From an uncultured Christensenella sp. (GTDB taxonomy: Bacteria > Bacillota > Clostridia > Christensenellales > CAG-917), in contig CAJTYG010000001.1 in NCBI GenBank assembly GCA_910584155.1, positions 144,023 through 208,022 on the forward strand: a DNA stretch of 64,000 nucleotides, read 5' to 3'. Under the pieces are notes generated by a model. It was not told the DNA's origin, searched no databases, and saw only the letters and a program-made list of their open reading frames with translations. How positions within the stretch are numbered: the stretch's first letter is position 1; each line of letters opens with the position of its first letter. The position numbers and the translations under genes were made by a program. Of this stretch, positions 39,490 to 48,847 are shown piece after piece.

Positions 39490-41382
39490 ATGAAAAGAAT
39501 CAGGGACAGCTATGCGTGTTATTTGTTCCACGAGGGCACCAACTATCAGGCGTACAAAATGTTTTCACCTGTAAAGGGCGTCGAAAACAGTGAGGACGGC
39601 TGGTATTTTTCCGTCTGGGCGCCAAATGCGCAGGCGGTATCCGTCGTTGGCGACTTCAACAACTGGGAAGCGGGCAAAACCCCTATGACGGCTTCCGAGG
39701 ACGGCATATGGACAACCTTCGTGCCGGGCGTGAAGCAATACGACACGTACAAATACGCCGTCAAGGACAAAAAAGGAAAAACGGTGTTTAAATGCGATCC
39801 GTACGGACTGCATTTTGAGACAGCTCCCGCAAATGCGTCGAAGCTCTACGACCTGTCGGGCTACCGTTGGAAGGACAAAAAGTGGATGACCGACAGGGAA
39901 AACTACAATCCCTACGGCAGCCCTATGAACATTTACGAGCTGCACTTCGGCAGTTGGCGCAGATACGACGACGGCAATTTTATAAGCTACAGCGCAATGG
40001 CGGACGAGCTTATCCCGTATGTCAAAAAAATGGGCTATACGCATATCGAAATTATGCCTCTCACGGAATATCCCTTTGAGGGAAGCTGGGGCTATCAGGT
40101 GACGGGAATGTTTGCCCCCACCTCACGCTACGGTACGCCTAAGGACCTTATGGAATTTATCGACCGCTGCCACCGTGCGGGCATAGGCGTCATTTTGGAC
40201 TGGGTGCTTGCACACTTCCCGAGGGACGAGCACGGTCTGAGCAATTTTGACGGCACTGCGCTCTACGAATATGCAGACCCACGCAAGGGCGAGCACAAGG
40301 AATGGGGCACAAAGGTGTACGATTTCGGCAAAAACGAAGTTAAGTCGTTTTTGATATCGGCGGCAATGTTCTGGTTTGACGTGTATCACGTGGACGGAAT
40401 ACGCTGCGACGCAGTTGCAAGCATGCTCTATCTTGACTACGGCAGAAAGGACGGCGAGTGGGTGCCAAACAATTTCGGCGGCAACTACAACCTCGAGGCG
40501 AGAGACTTTTTGAGGCAGATGAACACTGCGATACTGAGCAAGTATCACGGGGCGCTGACGATAGCGGAGGAGTCTACCGCATATCCAATGATAACAAAGC
40601 CCGCATACGACGGTGGGCTCGGCTTCAACTTCAAATGGAATATGGGGTGGATGAACGACAGCTTGCATTACATCTCTATGGACCCCTTTTTCAGAAAGGA
40701 CAATCACAACGATCTGACATTTGCGATAACCTACGCCTATAGCGAAAATTACATTCTTCCCATTTCTCACGACGAGGTGGTGCACGGCAAGTGCAGTATG
40801 ATAAACAAAATTCCCGGCGAATACGACGAGAAGTTTGAATCGCTGAAGGCGTTTTACGGTTATATGATAGGGCACCCCGGCAAGAAGCTCAACTTTATGG
40901 GCAACGAGTTTGCGCAGTTTATCGAATGGAATTACGCACAGCAGCTGGATTGGTTTTTGTTGAACTATCCACGTCATAAGTCTTTCCAAAAGTTTATAAA
41001 GGACCTCAACGAGTTTTATCTTGAAAACAAGGCGCTGTGGCAGTTGGATTGCAGCTATGACGGCTTCAAATGGATAGTCGTGGACGACAATACGCAAAAC
41101 ATCGTGTCGTTTATGCGCCGTGCCGCAGACGGAGAATACGTCATTTGCGTGGTCAATTTCTCGCCTGTGGAAAGGCTTAAATACGTTATGGGCATGCCCG
41201 AGGGCGTGACATATAAGGCGGATCTGTTCTCGGCGCTCAAAAAGTACGGCGGCGATGAGGAACGCCGTCCGTCCTTCCGTGCGGTCGCAAAGCCGTCGCA
41301 CGGCTTGCCGTATTCCATAAAGGTTAATATACCCAAAAATTCGGTGATGTTCCTGAAGCCCGAATATAAAGAGACCAAATAA
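39490..41382 (+). CDS. glgB: 1,4-alpha-glucan branching enzyme
   Basis: 630 residues from ATG 39490 (SD CGGAGG, 3-4 nt; the in-frame TTG 39475 lies before that SD). Makes alpha-1,6 branches in glycogen. N-terminal CBM48 (FSVWAPNAQAVSVVGDFNNW, about 35-110), then the GH13 barrel: region I VLDWVLAHFP, region II VDGIRCDAVASMLY (nucleophile Asp), region III IAEEST (acid/base Glu), region IV ILPISHDEVVHGK; C-terminal all-beta domain. First gene of glgB-glgC-glgD, 51 nt before glgC. Confidence 0.96.
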   Translation: MKRIRDSYACYLFHEGTNYQAYKMFSPVKGVENSEDGWYFSVWAPNAQAVSVVGDFNNWEAGKTPMTASEDGIWTTFVPGVKQYDTYKYAVKDKKGKTVFKCDPYGLHFETAPANASKLYDLSGYRWKDKKWMTDRENYNPYGSPMNIYELHFGSWRRYDDGNFISYSAMADELIPYVKKMGYTHIEIMPLTEYPFEGSWGYQVTGMFAPTSRYGTPKDLMEFIDRCHRAGIGVILDWVLAHFPRDEHGLSNFDGTALYEYADPRKGEHKEWGTKVYDFGKNEVKSFLISAAMFWFDVYHVDGIRCDAVASMLYLDYGRKDGEWVPNNFGGNYNLEARDFLRQMNTAILSKYHGALTIAEESTAYPMITKPAYDGGLGFNFKWNMGWMNDSLHYISMDPFFRKDNHNDLTFAITYAYSENYILPISHDEVVHGKCSMINKIPGEYDEKFESLKAFYGYMIGHPGKKLNFMGNEFAQFIEWNYAQQLDWFLLNYPRHKSFQKFIKDLNEFYLENKALWQLDCSYDGFKWIVVDDNTQNIVSFMRRAADGEYVICVVNFSPVERLKYVMGMPEGVTYKADLFSALKKYGGDEERRPSFRAVAKPSHGLPYSIKVNIPKNSVMFLKPEYKETK

Positions 41383-41433
41383 TGCCGTCGTAAAGACGGA
41401 TATAAATACGACCTTTGATAAGGAGGATAGATA

Positions 41434-42630
41434 ATGAGCAAAAATTCTAAAAAGGAATGTATAGCAATGCTGCTTGCAGGCGGTCAGGGCACTCGTCTTG
41501 GGGTGCTTACGTCAAACGTGGCAAAGCCTGCCGTTCCGTTTGGCGCAAAATACCGCATAATAGATTTTCCGCTATCTAACAGCATAAACAGCGGGATAGA
41601 TACTATAGGCGTGCTTACGCAGTACCGTCCGTTCGAGCTGCACCAGTACATTGGCAACGGACAGCCTTGGGACTTGGACAGACTGAGCGGAGGTATTTAC
41701 GTTCTGCCGCCGTATATGGGCGCAAAGTCGGGCGAGTGGTATAAGGGCACCGCAAACGCTATATTCCAAAATATAGATTTTATTGACAACTACGATCCCG
41801 AATACGTTGTGATACTGAGCGGCGACCACATCTATAAGATGGATTATCACGATATGCTAAAGGATCACAAGAAAAACAACGCAGACTGCACTATAGCCGT
41901 GCGTGACGTGCCCATAGAGGAAGCAAGCCGTTTCGGCATACTAAACCTCAAAAAGAATTCACGTCAGATAGAGGAATTTGAGGAAAAGCCCAAACAGCCA
42001 AAGAGCACAAAGGCTTCTATGGGTATCTATATCTTTACGTGGTCTAAGCTTCGTCAATATCTCATCGACGACGAGGCGGATAAGACAAGCGAAAACGACT
42101 TCGGCAAAAACATCATTCCAAAAATGCTCAACGAAAATCAGCGTATGTTCGCATATCAGTTTGACGGCTATTGGAAGGACGTCGGCACTATCTCGTCGCT
42201 GTGGGAGGCAAATATGGATATCCTAAAGGGCAGCGAGCTCAATCTCGACGACGACAAGTGGAAAATATATGCCCGTAACAACGCCGAGCCGCCGCAGTTT
42301 ATCACGCCTACGGGCAAGGTGACGAATTGCCTCATTTCAGAGGGTACCGTCGTGAAGGGCACTGTGAAAGATAGCATAATTTCGCACTCGGTCACTATAG
42401 GCGAGGGCGCATACGTAGAGGCTTCTATCATTATGCCGGGTGCCGTTATCGAGGACGGCGCAGACGTCAGATATTCTATCATCGGCTGGGACGCAGTAGT
42501 AGGCAAAAACGCTATGGTGGGCGAAACGCTTGACGAGTGCCGCCCCGGCGAGTGGAAGATAAGCGTCATCGGACCTAAATACGAGCTGCCTGCCGACGCA
42601 GTAGTAGGCGCAAACGAAATGCTGGGATAA
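41434..42630 (+). CDS. glgC: Glucose-1-phosphate adenylyltransferase, catalytic subunit
   Basis: 398 residues. Makes ADP-glucose from glucose-1-phosphate and ATP, the committed step of glycogen synthesis. Nucleotidyltransferase motif AGGQGTRLGVLT with PAVPFGAKYRIIDF, catalytic DHIYKMDY, substrate loop IEEFEEKPKQPK, then the left-handed beta helix (ISEGTVVKGTVKDSIISHSV). SD AAGGAGG before ATG. Together with glgD it forms the GlgC-GlgD heterotetramer found in Firmicutes. Confidence 0.96.
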   Translation: MSKNSKKECIAMLLAGGQGTRLGVLTSNVAKPAVPFGAKYRIIDFPLSNSINSGIDTIGVLTQYRPFELHQYIGNGQPWDLDRLSGGIYVLPPYMGAKSGEWYKGTANAIFQNIDFIDNYDPEYVVILSGDHIYKMDYHDMLKDHKKNNADCTIAVRDVPIEEASRFGILNLKKNSRQIEEFEEKPKQPKSTKASMGIYIFTWSKLRQYLIDDEADKTSENDFGKNIIPKMLNENQRMFAYQFDGYWKDVGTISSLWEANMDILKGSELNLDDDKWKIYARNNAEPPQFITPTGKVTNCLISEGTVVKGTVKDSIISHSVTIGEGAYVEASIIMPGAVIEDGADVRYSIIGWDAVVGKNAMVGETLDECRPGEWKISVIGPKYELPADAVVGANEMLG

Positions 42631-42642
42631 GGAGAAGGAAAT

Positions 42643-43758
42643 ATGAAAAACCATACAATGAGCGTATTGTTCGCATCCGATGCGGAAAGTCACCTCAACG
42701 ATCTGACCATACATCGCACCACGGCTTCGCTGCCGTTTGGCGGAAGATACCGCCTTATAGACTTTGCGCTGTCAAACCTTGTGAGCGCAAATATCACGAC
42801 TATAGGTATCATCACACGCAACAACTATAACTCGCTTATGGACCATATCCGTATGGGCAGAGACTGGGACCTCAACAGAAAAAACAGCGGCATAACGGTG
42901 TTTCCTCCGTTTGTATTCAACAGCGCACACGACGTCTACAAGGGCAAGATAGAGGCGCTGTATACGCTCAGAGGCTTTATGATGAGCAACAATGAGGAAT
43001 ACGTCGTCATCGCCAATACCAATATCGCATTCAATATCGATTTCGAGGAAGTGGAAAAATTCCACATCGAAAAGGGTGCTGATATCACAATGCTCACCTA
43101 CAACACGGACGACACAAATCCCCGCAAAATCATCATTACGGCGGATAAAAACAACCGCATAACGGATATGCGTTATCCCGTTGCAAGCGATACGGGCAAG
43201 CAAAGGTGCAACCTCAACATCTATTTTATAAAGAAAGACCTGCTCATCTCGCTTGTCGACAACGCATATGCGCACGGCGCCTATGATTTTGAAAAGGATA
43301 TTTTGCAGAAGAAGCTGGACGAGCTTTATATAATGAACTATGAGGTCAAGGACTACGTTGCCGTCATCGACCGTATCCCGACATACTTCAAGCGCAGCAT
43401 GGAGCTGCTTGACCCCGCCGTAAGAGAGGAACTGTTCTATAAGCACTCTACCATACTTACAAAGGTCAAGGACAGCGTGCCCGCAAAATATAAAGAGGGC
43501 GCAAACGTCAAAAATTCCATCATAGCGGACGGCTGCGTCATCGACGGCACGGTGGAAAATTCCATTCTGTTCCGTAGCGTAAAGGTGGGCAAGGGCGCCG
43601 TTATCCGCAACTCTATCATAATGGAAGACTCTATCATAATGGACGGAGCTTCGCTTGATTATACCATCACAGACAAGGACGTCATCATTCAGTCAGGCAG
43701 AACGCTAAGCGGCTATGAGAGCTATCCTATGGTGGTGGTGAAGGGCAAAGTCATATAA
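42643..43758 (+). CDS. glgD: Glucose-1-phosphate adenylyltransferase, GlgD subunit
   Basis: 371 residues. A GlgC paralogue that has lost the GGxGTRL nucleotide loop (here FASDAESHLNDLTIHRTTAS) yet keeps LPFGGRYRLIDFALSNLVSA and the C-terminal beta helix. In Firmicutes GlgD is non-catalytic or weakly catalytic and activates GlgC. SD AAGGAG before ATG; 12 nt after glgC. Its stop codon borders directly on a copy of the family B repeat, which separates it from the genes that follow. Confidence 0.93.
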   Translation: MKNHTMSVLFASDAESHLNDLTIHRTTASLPFGGRYRLIDFALSNLVSANITTIGIITRNNYNSLMDHIRMGRDWDLNRKNSGITVFPPFVFNSAHDVYKGKIEALYTLRGFMMSNNEEYVVIANTNIAFNIDFEEVEKFHIEKGADITMLTYNTDDTNPRKIIITADKNNRITDMRYPVASDTGKQRCNLNIYFIKKDLLISLVDNAYAHGAYDFEKDILQKKLDELYIMNYEVKDYVAVIDRIPTYFKRSMELLDPAVREELFYKHSTILTKVKDSVPAKYKEGANVKNSIIADGCVIDGTVENSILFRSVKVGKGAVIRNSIIMEDSIIMDGASLDYTITDKDVIIQSGRTLSGYESYPMVVVKGKVI

Positions 43759-43913
43759 AATCAGCGCATTTGGCAGGGCAACACTTGCAATCGCAAGTAT
43801 TGCCCACGCCTAAGCTTGATTTTATATGCGCTACCGCACAAAGCATTGTATGCTCTCAAATCAGACTGACGTTGTAAACACTTGCCTCGTTTCGCACAAT
43901 GCTTTGCTTGGTG
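43757..43913 (-). repeat. 158-nt structured dispersed repeat (family B), copy 2, inverted
   Basis: Read on the minus strand it opens caccaagcaaagcattgtgcg, matches copy 1 through tttacaacgtcag and tgtgcggtagcg, and ends gcgctgatttta. Hairpin gcaacacttgc/gcaagtattgc at 43778-43803. Starts at the glgD stop codon. Confidence 0.75.
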
Positions 43914-43980
43914 AAGCCCTTACGGGCAAGAGGATAAAAATAATTGCGCCGAATGTTACGCCTCGTTGCACTCGGCACGC

Positions 43981-44139
43981 AAAAATACAAAACACGACAT
44001 CGTGCGAAATGTTGTTTGTATAATACGACAAATTGATATGATTGCAAACGATGACGTGTGCGGTAGAAAAGATAAAATCAAACTAAGCTAAGACAATGCT
44101 TATATATGCGTTGTCGTGCTAAAAGTGCCGATTTTATCT
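43981..44139 (+). repeat. 158-nt structured dispersed repeat (family B), copy 3
   Basis: acatcgtgcgaaatg, gcaaacgatgacgtgtgcggtag, aaaatcaa and gccgatttta match copy 1; hairpin acaatgc/gcgttgt at 44093-44114. Head to head with copy 2, 67 nt apart. The whole 43759-44272 gap is filled by these two copies and short flanks. Confidence 0.75.
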
Positions 44140-44272
44140 TAAAGCGCAAATGTCTGTCGCAGTATGCGACATAAGGTGCAAAAGCGGGAAGTCAATTCCC
44201 ACTTTTGCGATGATGTTTGTAGTGCCGAAATGACGAAAACATTATATTGCGGTCAAAACAAAACTAACAACT

Positions 44273-44929
44273 ATGAAGATTGACGAGAAATATTTTCAAT
44301 CGTCCGAGATGCAGGCAAATCAGATAGACGATGTGCTTGCAGGCGACGAAACGGTGTTATGGCGGGATAAGCCCGACAAAAAGGCGCACATTGCTGCTGC
44401 GCTTGTAAAGTCGTTGCCGATAACTATATTGTGGTTGGCAATAGATCTCGGCTTTATCATCGGCATATCCTACGGAATGGCAAAGGGTGCAATTCCGCTT
44501 GCGGTGCTCGGCTTTATCATTCCGTTTTTCTGTCTGCACCTTGCGCCCGTATGGATGTGGATAGCAAATCTTATAAAGACGGTTGCGGAGCTTAAAAATC
44601 TCGAATACGCTTTTACCGACAGGCGTGTCATCGTCAGGTCGGGCGTGGTCGGTATAGATTTTAAGTTTTTGTACTACAACGAGATAGAAAGCGTCAACGT
44701 AAAGGTGGGCTTAACTGACAAGCTGTTTAAGGTGGGCGACATTTACATCAATGCAAAGTCGTCTGCGGCGGTGCTGTACGATTTGCACAATCCTTACGAG
44801 CTGGGGGCAAAGCTGCAAAAGGTGGTTTTGGATATCACTACGGATATAAACTATCCAAACGCTTTGCGTCCCGACCACAATCCCGGATATCATACGAGCT
44901 ACGATGACGATCCGTTTGGCAGAAAATAA
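44273..44929 (+). CDS. PH-domain (YdbS/bPH2-like) membrane protein
   Basis: 218 residues. Two adjacent membrane spans (about 43-68 and 72-96; SLPITILWLAIDLGFIIGIS) followed by a bacterial PH-like domain (AFTDRRVIVRSGVVGIDFKF, YNEIESVNVKVGLTDKLFKV). Such proteins are common in Firmicutes; a few are linked to envelope stress or antimicrobial peptides, otherwise uncharacterised. There is no SD before ATG 44273. It sits between glgD and glgA, 18 nt before glgA, so it may be co-transcribed with glgA, though a link to glycogen is not evident. Confidence 0.8.
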   Translation: MKIDEKYFQSSEMQANQIDDVLAGDETVLWRDKPDKKAHIAAALVKSLPITILWLAIDLGFIIGISYGMAKGAIPLAVLGFIIPFFCLHLAPVWMWIANLIKTVAELKNLEYAFTDRRVIVRSGVVGIDFKFLYYNEIESVNVKVGLTDKLFKVGDIYINAKSSAAVLYDLHNPYELGAKLQKVVLDITTDINYPNALRPDHNPGYHTSYDDDPFGRK

Positions 44930-44947
44930 ACCTAAAGAGGTGGAATT

Positions 44948-46372
44948 ATGAAAATACTTTTTGTAGCGTCTGAGGCTGCGCCTTTTGCGAGATCGGGAGG
45001 ACTCGGCGACGTTGCCGGCGCACTTCCGCAGGCACTTAACAAAGCCGGTCACGATTGCAGGGTGATAATGCCCTTTTATAAGGACGAAATAAAGGCGGAC
45101 TTTCAAAATACTTTCCGCTATGTCGCTTCAACCTATGTCGATTTGAGCTGGCGCCGTCAGTATTGCGGCGTATTTGAGGCGGTCTACGGCGGCGTGACCT
45201 ACTATCTCATCGACAACGAGTATTACTTTAAGCGCAGGGGACTTTACGGACACTTTGACGACGGCGAAAGATTTGCCTTTTTCTCAAAAGCCGTGCTCGA
45301 GGTCTTGCCGCTTATCGACTTCTTCCCCGACGTGTTGCACGCAAACGATTGGCACACTGCGCTCACGCCTGTGTTCCTCGATGTATTCTATCGCTTTTCA
45401 GAGGAATATCAGCATATCAAAACCGTGTTTACAATACACAACATCGAGTTTCAGGGCAAGTACGGCGACAGCCTGATAAGCGACATTCTCGGCTTGCCTG
45501 ACTGGGCACGCTCTATCGTGATGAACGGCGATTGCGTCAACTACATGAAAGGCGGTATCGAAGCTTCAAATGCGGTCACCACCGTCAGCGAAACGTATGC
45601 GGGCGAGATTTTGGATCCGTTCTATTCATACGGACTTGAGGGCATTCTGTCGCAAAGACGCTTTAAGCTGCACGGCGTTGTCAACGGCATAGACCAAAAG
45701 GAATACGACCCCAAAAAGGACAAACGCCTGTTCGCACAGTACGGCGTAAAGGACTTTGTGCAGGGCAAGGCGGAAAATAAAAAGGCGCTTTGCGAGATGA
45801 TAGACCTGCCTTATGACGAAAACCGTCCTCTCGTTGCAATGGTGACCCGCCTCACCGAGCAGAAGGGAATGGATCTTGTCGGCGCAGTCATCGACGATAT
45901 TATGAGAGCGGATATACAGATGGTCGTGCTGGGCACGGGCGATTGGAAATACGAAAACCTCATCAAGACCGTCGAGAGCAGATATCCAAACAAATTCAGA
46001 GCCATACTTGCATTCTCGCAGGACCTTGCAAGCAAGCTATACGGCGCAAGCGACCTGTTCCTGATGCCGAGCAAGTTTGAGCCCTGCGGACTGTCGCAGC
46101 TTATTGCAATGCGCTACGGCTCCATACCCATCGTGCGTGAGACGGGCGGACTTAAGGATACCGTGCCCGCTTTCAACGGCGAGACGGGCGAGGGCAAGGG
46201 CTTTACGTTTAAGACCTACAACGCATATGATATGCTTGACGCAGTGTGGAGAGCATACGCCTGTTATCACGATAAGCCGCAATGGGCAAAGGTCGTAAAA
46301 AATGCGATGAAGTCCGACTTCGGCTGGGACGTGAGTGCGCAAAAGTATATAGATATCTACAATAATCTGTAA
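44948..46372 (+). CDS. glgA: Glycogen synthase (ADP-glucose)
   Basis: 474 residues. GT5-family enzyme extending alpha-1,4-glucan chains from ADP-glucose. N-terminal Rossmann domain: VASEAAPFARSGGLGDVAGA (the usual KTGGL loop, here RSGGL); HANDWHTALTP; C-terminal domain: MVTRLTEQKGMDLV and SKFEPCGLSQLIAMRYGSIP with the catalytic Glu. SD AGAGGTGG before ATG. It completes the set with glgB, glgC and glgD; the phosphorylase is not in view. A hairpin (ccgccga/tcggcgg, 46463-46478) lies downstream. Confidence 0.96.
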   Translation: MKILFVASEAAPFARSGGLGDVAGALPQALNKAGHDCRVIMPFYKDEIKADFQNTFRYVASTYVDLSWRRQYCGVFEAVYGGVTYYLIDNEYYFKRRGLYGHFDDGERFAFFSKAVLEVLPLIDFFPDVLHANDWHTALTPVFLDVFYRFSEEYQHIKTVFTIHNIEFQGKYGDSLISDILGLPDWARSIVMNGDCVNYMKGGIEASNAVTTVSETYAGEILDPFYSYGLEGILSQRRFKLHGVVNGIDQKEYDPKKDKRLFAQYGVKDFVQGKAENKKALCEMIDLPYDENRPLVAMVTRLTEQKGMDLVGAVIDDIMRADIQMVVLGTGDWKYENLIKTVESRYPNKFRAILAFSQDLASKLYGASDLFLMPSKFEPCGLSQLIAMRYGSIPIVRETGGLKDTVPAFNGETGEGKGFTFKTYNAYDMLDAVWRAYACYHDKPQWAKVVKNAMKSDFGWDVSAQKYIDIYNNL

Positions 46373-46527
46373 TATTTTTGCAAAATCAAGTGTTTATCTG
46401 TCTAAAACCGCACGTTAAAGTGCAAATTTATAATAATCAAACAATTACAATCAGTTAAGATTCCGCCGAAATCGGCGGGATATACTTTTATGCGGATAAT
46501 ATAGCAATGTTCTTGATCGCTCTTTTA

Positions 46528-46557
46528 TTGACAATAAATATTCTGCCGTGCTACAAT
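46528..46557 (+). promoter_or_regulatory. Promoter of the structured leader before the 46770 lipoprotein
   Basis: TTGACA (46528-46533), 18 bp, TACAAT (46552-46557); start near 46564. Confidence 0.7.
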
Positions 46558-46563
46558 CAAAGC

Positions 46564-46738
46564 GCCACAATTCTAAATACTTTCAAAAGATTGGACTTTT
46601 ACCATTCGGTAACAAGTGCGTTTTCTGCGTATAGTCTGATTTTTTGAAAGTGCTATAGATTTGTGGCGAATCTGGCGGAACGCACTTGTTATACAAAAGC
46701 AATGTGGCAGTCTGACAGATTGTCACTTTTTTTATATA
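46564..46738 (+). ncRNA. Structured leader with interleaved helices and an intrinsic terminator
   Basis: Helix A: actttcaaaa (46579-46588) with ttttgaaagt (46642-46651). Helix B: taacaagtgcgtt (46610-46622) with aacgcacttgtta (46679-46691), 13 bp perfect. The arms interleave, so A and B form a pseudoknot or exclude each other. GTGGCAGTCTG (46704-46714) pairs with CAGATTGTCAC (46716-46726, with wobble pairs; the centre opens as loop), then TTTTTTT. gtggcgaatctg (46663-46674) can compete for the same 3' arm. Not a known riboswitch class that I recognise. Confidence 0.5.
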
Positions 46739-46769
46739 AAAAGGGCGGCATATGCCCAAAGGAGCGAAT

Positions 46770-48083
46770 ATGAAAAAATATTTATTGCCTATCTTGCTTA
46801 TCGTGTTATTATTTTGCCTGCTTGGCGTTTCTCTTGCAGCTTGCAATTTGTTGGACGATATGTTGGACGATCCGGATGCGTCTGATTTTATGTTTGTAGA
46901 AATGGACATCGGCGGTTACGGTATGAAACAATATTGGGGGAAAGATGAAAATGTTGTAATTCCGCCTACTTACGATGGCAAACCCGTGACTTTGATTGGT
47001 CAAAAGGCATTTATGTTGTCGAAAGCTCTAAAAATCACGTCCATTGAAATTCCCGCAAGCGTAATATTTATTCAAGACAATGCATTTTATGAATGTAAGT
47101 CATTAGACACCGTATATTATAAGGGCACGCTCAGCGAGTGGTGCAATATTACTTTCAAAGGATTTATGGCAAATCCGTTATGTTATGCACATCATTTATA
47201 CATAAACGGGGAGGAAGTGACGGGAGCATTGCAAATCCCCGAAGGCGTGCAGACGGTCAAACCGTATTCTTTTTACGCCGTGGAACGTGTTGACTCTCTT
47301 TCGATGTCGAAGAGTGTAAAAAATATAGGAGAGTGTGCGTTTGCGGGCAATTCTTATTTGCAAAAGGTAGATATCGGTGAAGGTGTAACTTTCATTGGTA
47401 AGCGTGCATTTGAAGGGTGTAACAATCTAAGCGAAGTGACGCTTGGCAACAACTTGGAATTGATAGGCGACCGTGCGTTTTATGATAGTAATATTAAAGC
47501 CCTCGATATACCTGAAAGTGTAACGGGAATAGGAATAGACGGTTTTGGCGGCAATTCTGAAATGAGTACGTTGACTATCAGAAGCAAGATTTTGCATGTT
47601 TATACCACAGCTTTCGTAGGTTGTAAGTCATTGCAATATGTAAATTATATCGGTGACTTTAAGGATTGGTTAAATTTTGAGTTTGATTCATATCTGTCAA
47701 ACCCTATGTATCTGTCAAAGACATTGTATATAAACGGTGAATTGCTACCAAATCAGCCCGTAATACCCGACGGCACGTTGAATATAAACAGATACACGCT
47801 TATCAATTTTGAAAATATGACTTCGATAATTTTGCCTGTCAGCTTGGTGAGTATGAACACAGGCGCATTTCAATACTGTTCAAATTTACAAAGTATATAT
47901 TTCAAAGGCAATGAGCAACAATGGAAAGCTGTTGACTTTGGGCGTGTAAACAATCCTTTGCCGCATATTACGAAATACTTTTATTCAGAAGATGACCCTT
48001 ATGAAAACGGGACAGCGGGCAAATTCGACGATTATTGGCACTATGATCAAGAGCAGCAGCCTCAACTGTGGATAAGGCATTAA
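46770..48083 (+). CDS. BspA-type leucine-rich-repeat lipoprotein
   Basis: 437 residues from ATG 46770 (SD AAAGGAG). Signal peptide YLLPILLIVLLFCLLGVSLA with lipobox SLAAC (Cys near residue 25). The mature part is LRR_5 (BspA-like) repeats: TSIEIPASVIFIQDNAFYEC, KVDIGEGVTFIGKRAFEGCN, SEVTLGNNLELIGDRAFYDS. Two segments follow the tandem pattern YYKGTLSEWCNITF...NPL...LYINGE typical of these proteins. Such LRR proteins bind host or bacterial surface ligands; nothing more specific can be said. Terminator after the stop at 48123-48147. Confidence 0.88.
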   Translation: MKKYLLPILLIVLLFCLLGVSLAACNLLDDMLDDPDASDFMFVEMDIGGYGMKQYWGKDENVVIPPTYDGKPVTLIGQKAFMLSKALKITSIEIPASVIFIQDNAFYECKSLDTVYYKGTLSEWCNITFKGFMANPLCYAHHLYINGEEVTGALQIPEGVQTVKPYSFYAVERVDSLSMSKSVKNIGECAFAGNSYLQKVDIGEGVTFIGKRAFEGCNNLSEVTLGNNLELIGDRAFYDSNIKALDIPESVTGIGIDGFGGNSEMSTLTIRSKILHVYTTAFVGCKSLQYVNYIGDFKDWLNFEFDSYLSNPMYLSKTLYINGELLPNQPVIPDGTLNINRYTLINFENMTSIILPVSLVSMNTGAFQYCSNLQSIYFKGNEQQWKAVDFGRVNNPLPHITKYFYSEDDPYENGTAGKFDDYWHYDQEQQPQLWIRH

Positions 48084-48120
48084 ATTGTTTTATTTATGGA
48101 AGTATATTTCCTATTGAAAA

Positions 48121-48148
48121 ATGCACGTCTGGGCGGCGTGCTTTTTTA
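48121..48148 (+). terminator. Terminator of the 46770 lipoprotein gene
   Basis: GCACG (48123-48127) pairs with CGTGC (48137-48141), then TTTTTT. Confidence 0.65.
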
Positions 48149-48186
48149 TCCCCCCTTTTGCGCATTTTACTTTTGTAATTTTGTTA

Positions 48187-48828
48187 TTATTGCCACTCTT
48201 TTTTGTGGCTTGCATAGTAATATTCTTTAGTAGGAATGAATTTTTCAAAAGCTTTTTCGTCTGCAAATTTTAATCGGCATATGTCAGACCCGTATTTGCA
48301 AACGAGAGTTGCCTCTCTATAATGATCGATATCGCCGAGCGAAACTTGTAATTTTCCGAAGTCGGAGTTTATGAGCTTATCGAAATCTGCGACAGAGCAT
48401 TTCATAAGTTTGAGATTTTGCAATAGGCAGATTTTTGATGAAATAAAATTTAGCCGTTCCTGTTCCATCCAACACATCAGAGGATTGCCTGCGCTTACTT
48501 TTGGTGTAAAGCCTTTATTGTCGTCCATAAGCGATATTAAAACCGCCGATTGGTTCGGTTTATAATAGTCTAAAAACTTTTTTGAAATTTCTTTTGTAAG
48601 ACGGTCGAAGCGTTTTGTCATTATTGCCGAAATTATAATGAGATATAGTATTCCCATTGCGGACAAAATCAATAGATAGGGCTGACGCAGGATGTACGCC
48701 AAAACAGCGCCAAGTGCAATTATAATAATGGACGGTAAAATCAAAAAAACGTATTTTAATTGGATAAGCTTTCGAGCTTGTTTCACTTCGTTGTCATAGG
48801 ATGTGCATTTTGGCAGAATTTCTAACAT
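48187..48828 (-). CDS. Hypothetical two-span membrane protein
   Basis: 213 residues. Two close membrane spans (YVFLILPSIIIIALGAVLAY and LLILSAMGILYLIIISAIM, about 26-72) then a cytoplasmic domain of 140 residues with no family that I recognise (FLDYYKPNQSAVLISLMDDN; EATLVCKYGSDICRLKFADE). Minus-strand SD GGAGG, 7 nt before ATG 48828. Divergent from an XRE repressor with two palindromes between, so probably repressed by it. The small-membrane-protein plus XRE pair suggests an accessory module. Confidence 0.7.
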   Translation of the reverse strand: MLEILPKCTSYDNEVKQARKLIQLKYVFLILPSIIIIALGAVLAYILRQPYLLILSAMGILYLIIISAIMTKRFDRLTKEISKKFLDYYKPNQSAVLISLMDDNKGFTPKVSAGNPLMCWMEQERLNFISSKICLLQNLKLMKCSVADFDKLINSDFGKLQVSLGDIDHYREATLVCKYGSDICRLKFADEKAFEKFIPTKEYYYASHKKEWQ

Positions 48829-48847
48829 ATTATGGCCTCCGCAAAAC

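Noticed and set aside
40123..41301. 392-codon minus-strand frame opposite glgB
   Set aside because: Antisense shadow of a clear GH13 enzyme; no recognisable motif or start signal.
43826..44047. Short frames on both strands between glgD and the PH gene
   Set aside because: They fall in the two family B repeat copies, whose conservation follows structure and not codons.
46564..46738. T-box leader
   Set aside because: No conserved T-box sequence, no specifier-loop pattern, and the gene is not related to amino-acid metabolism.
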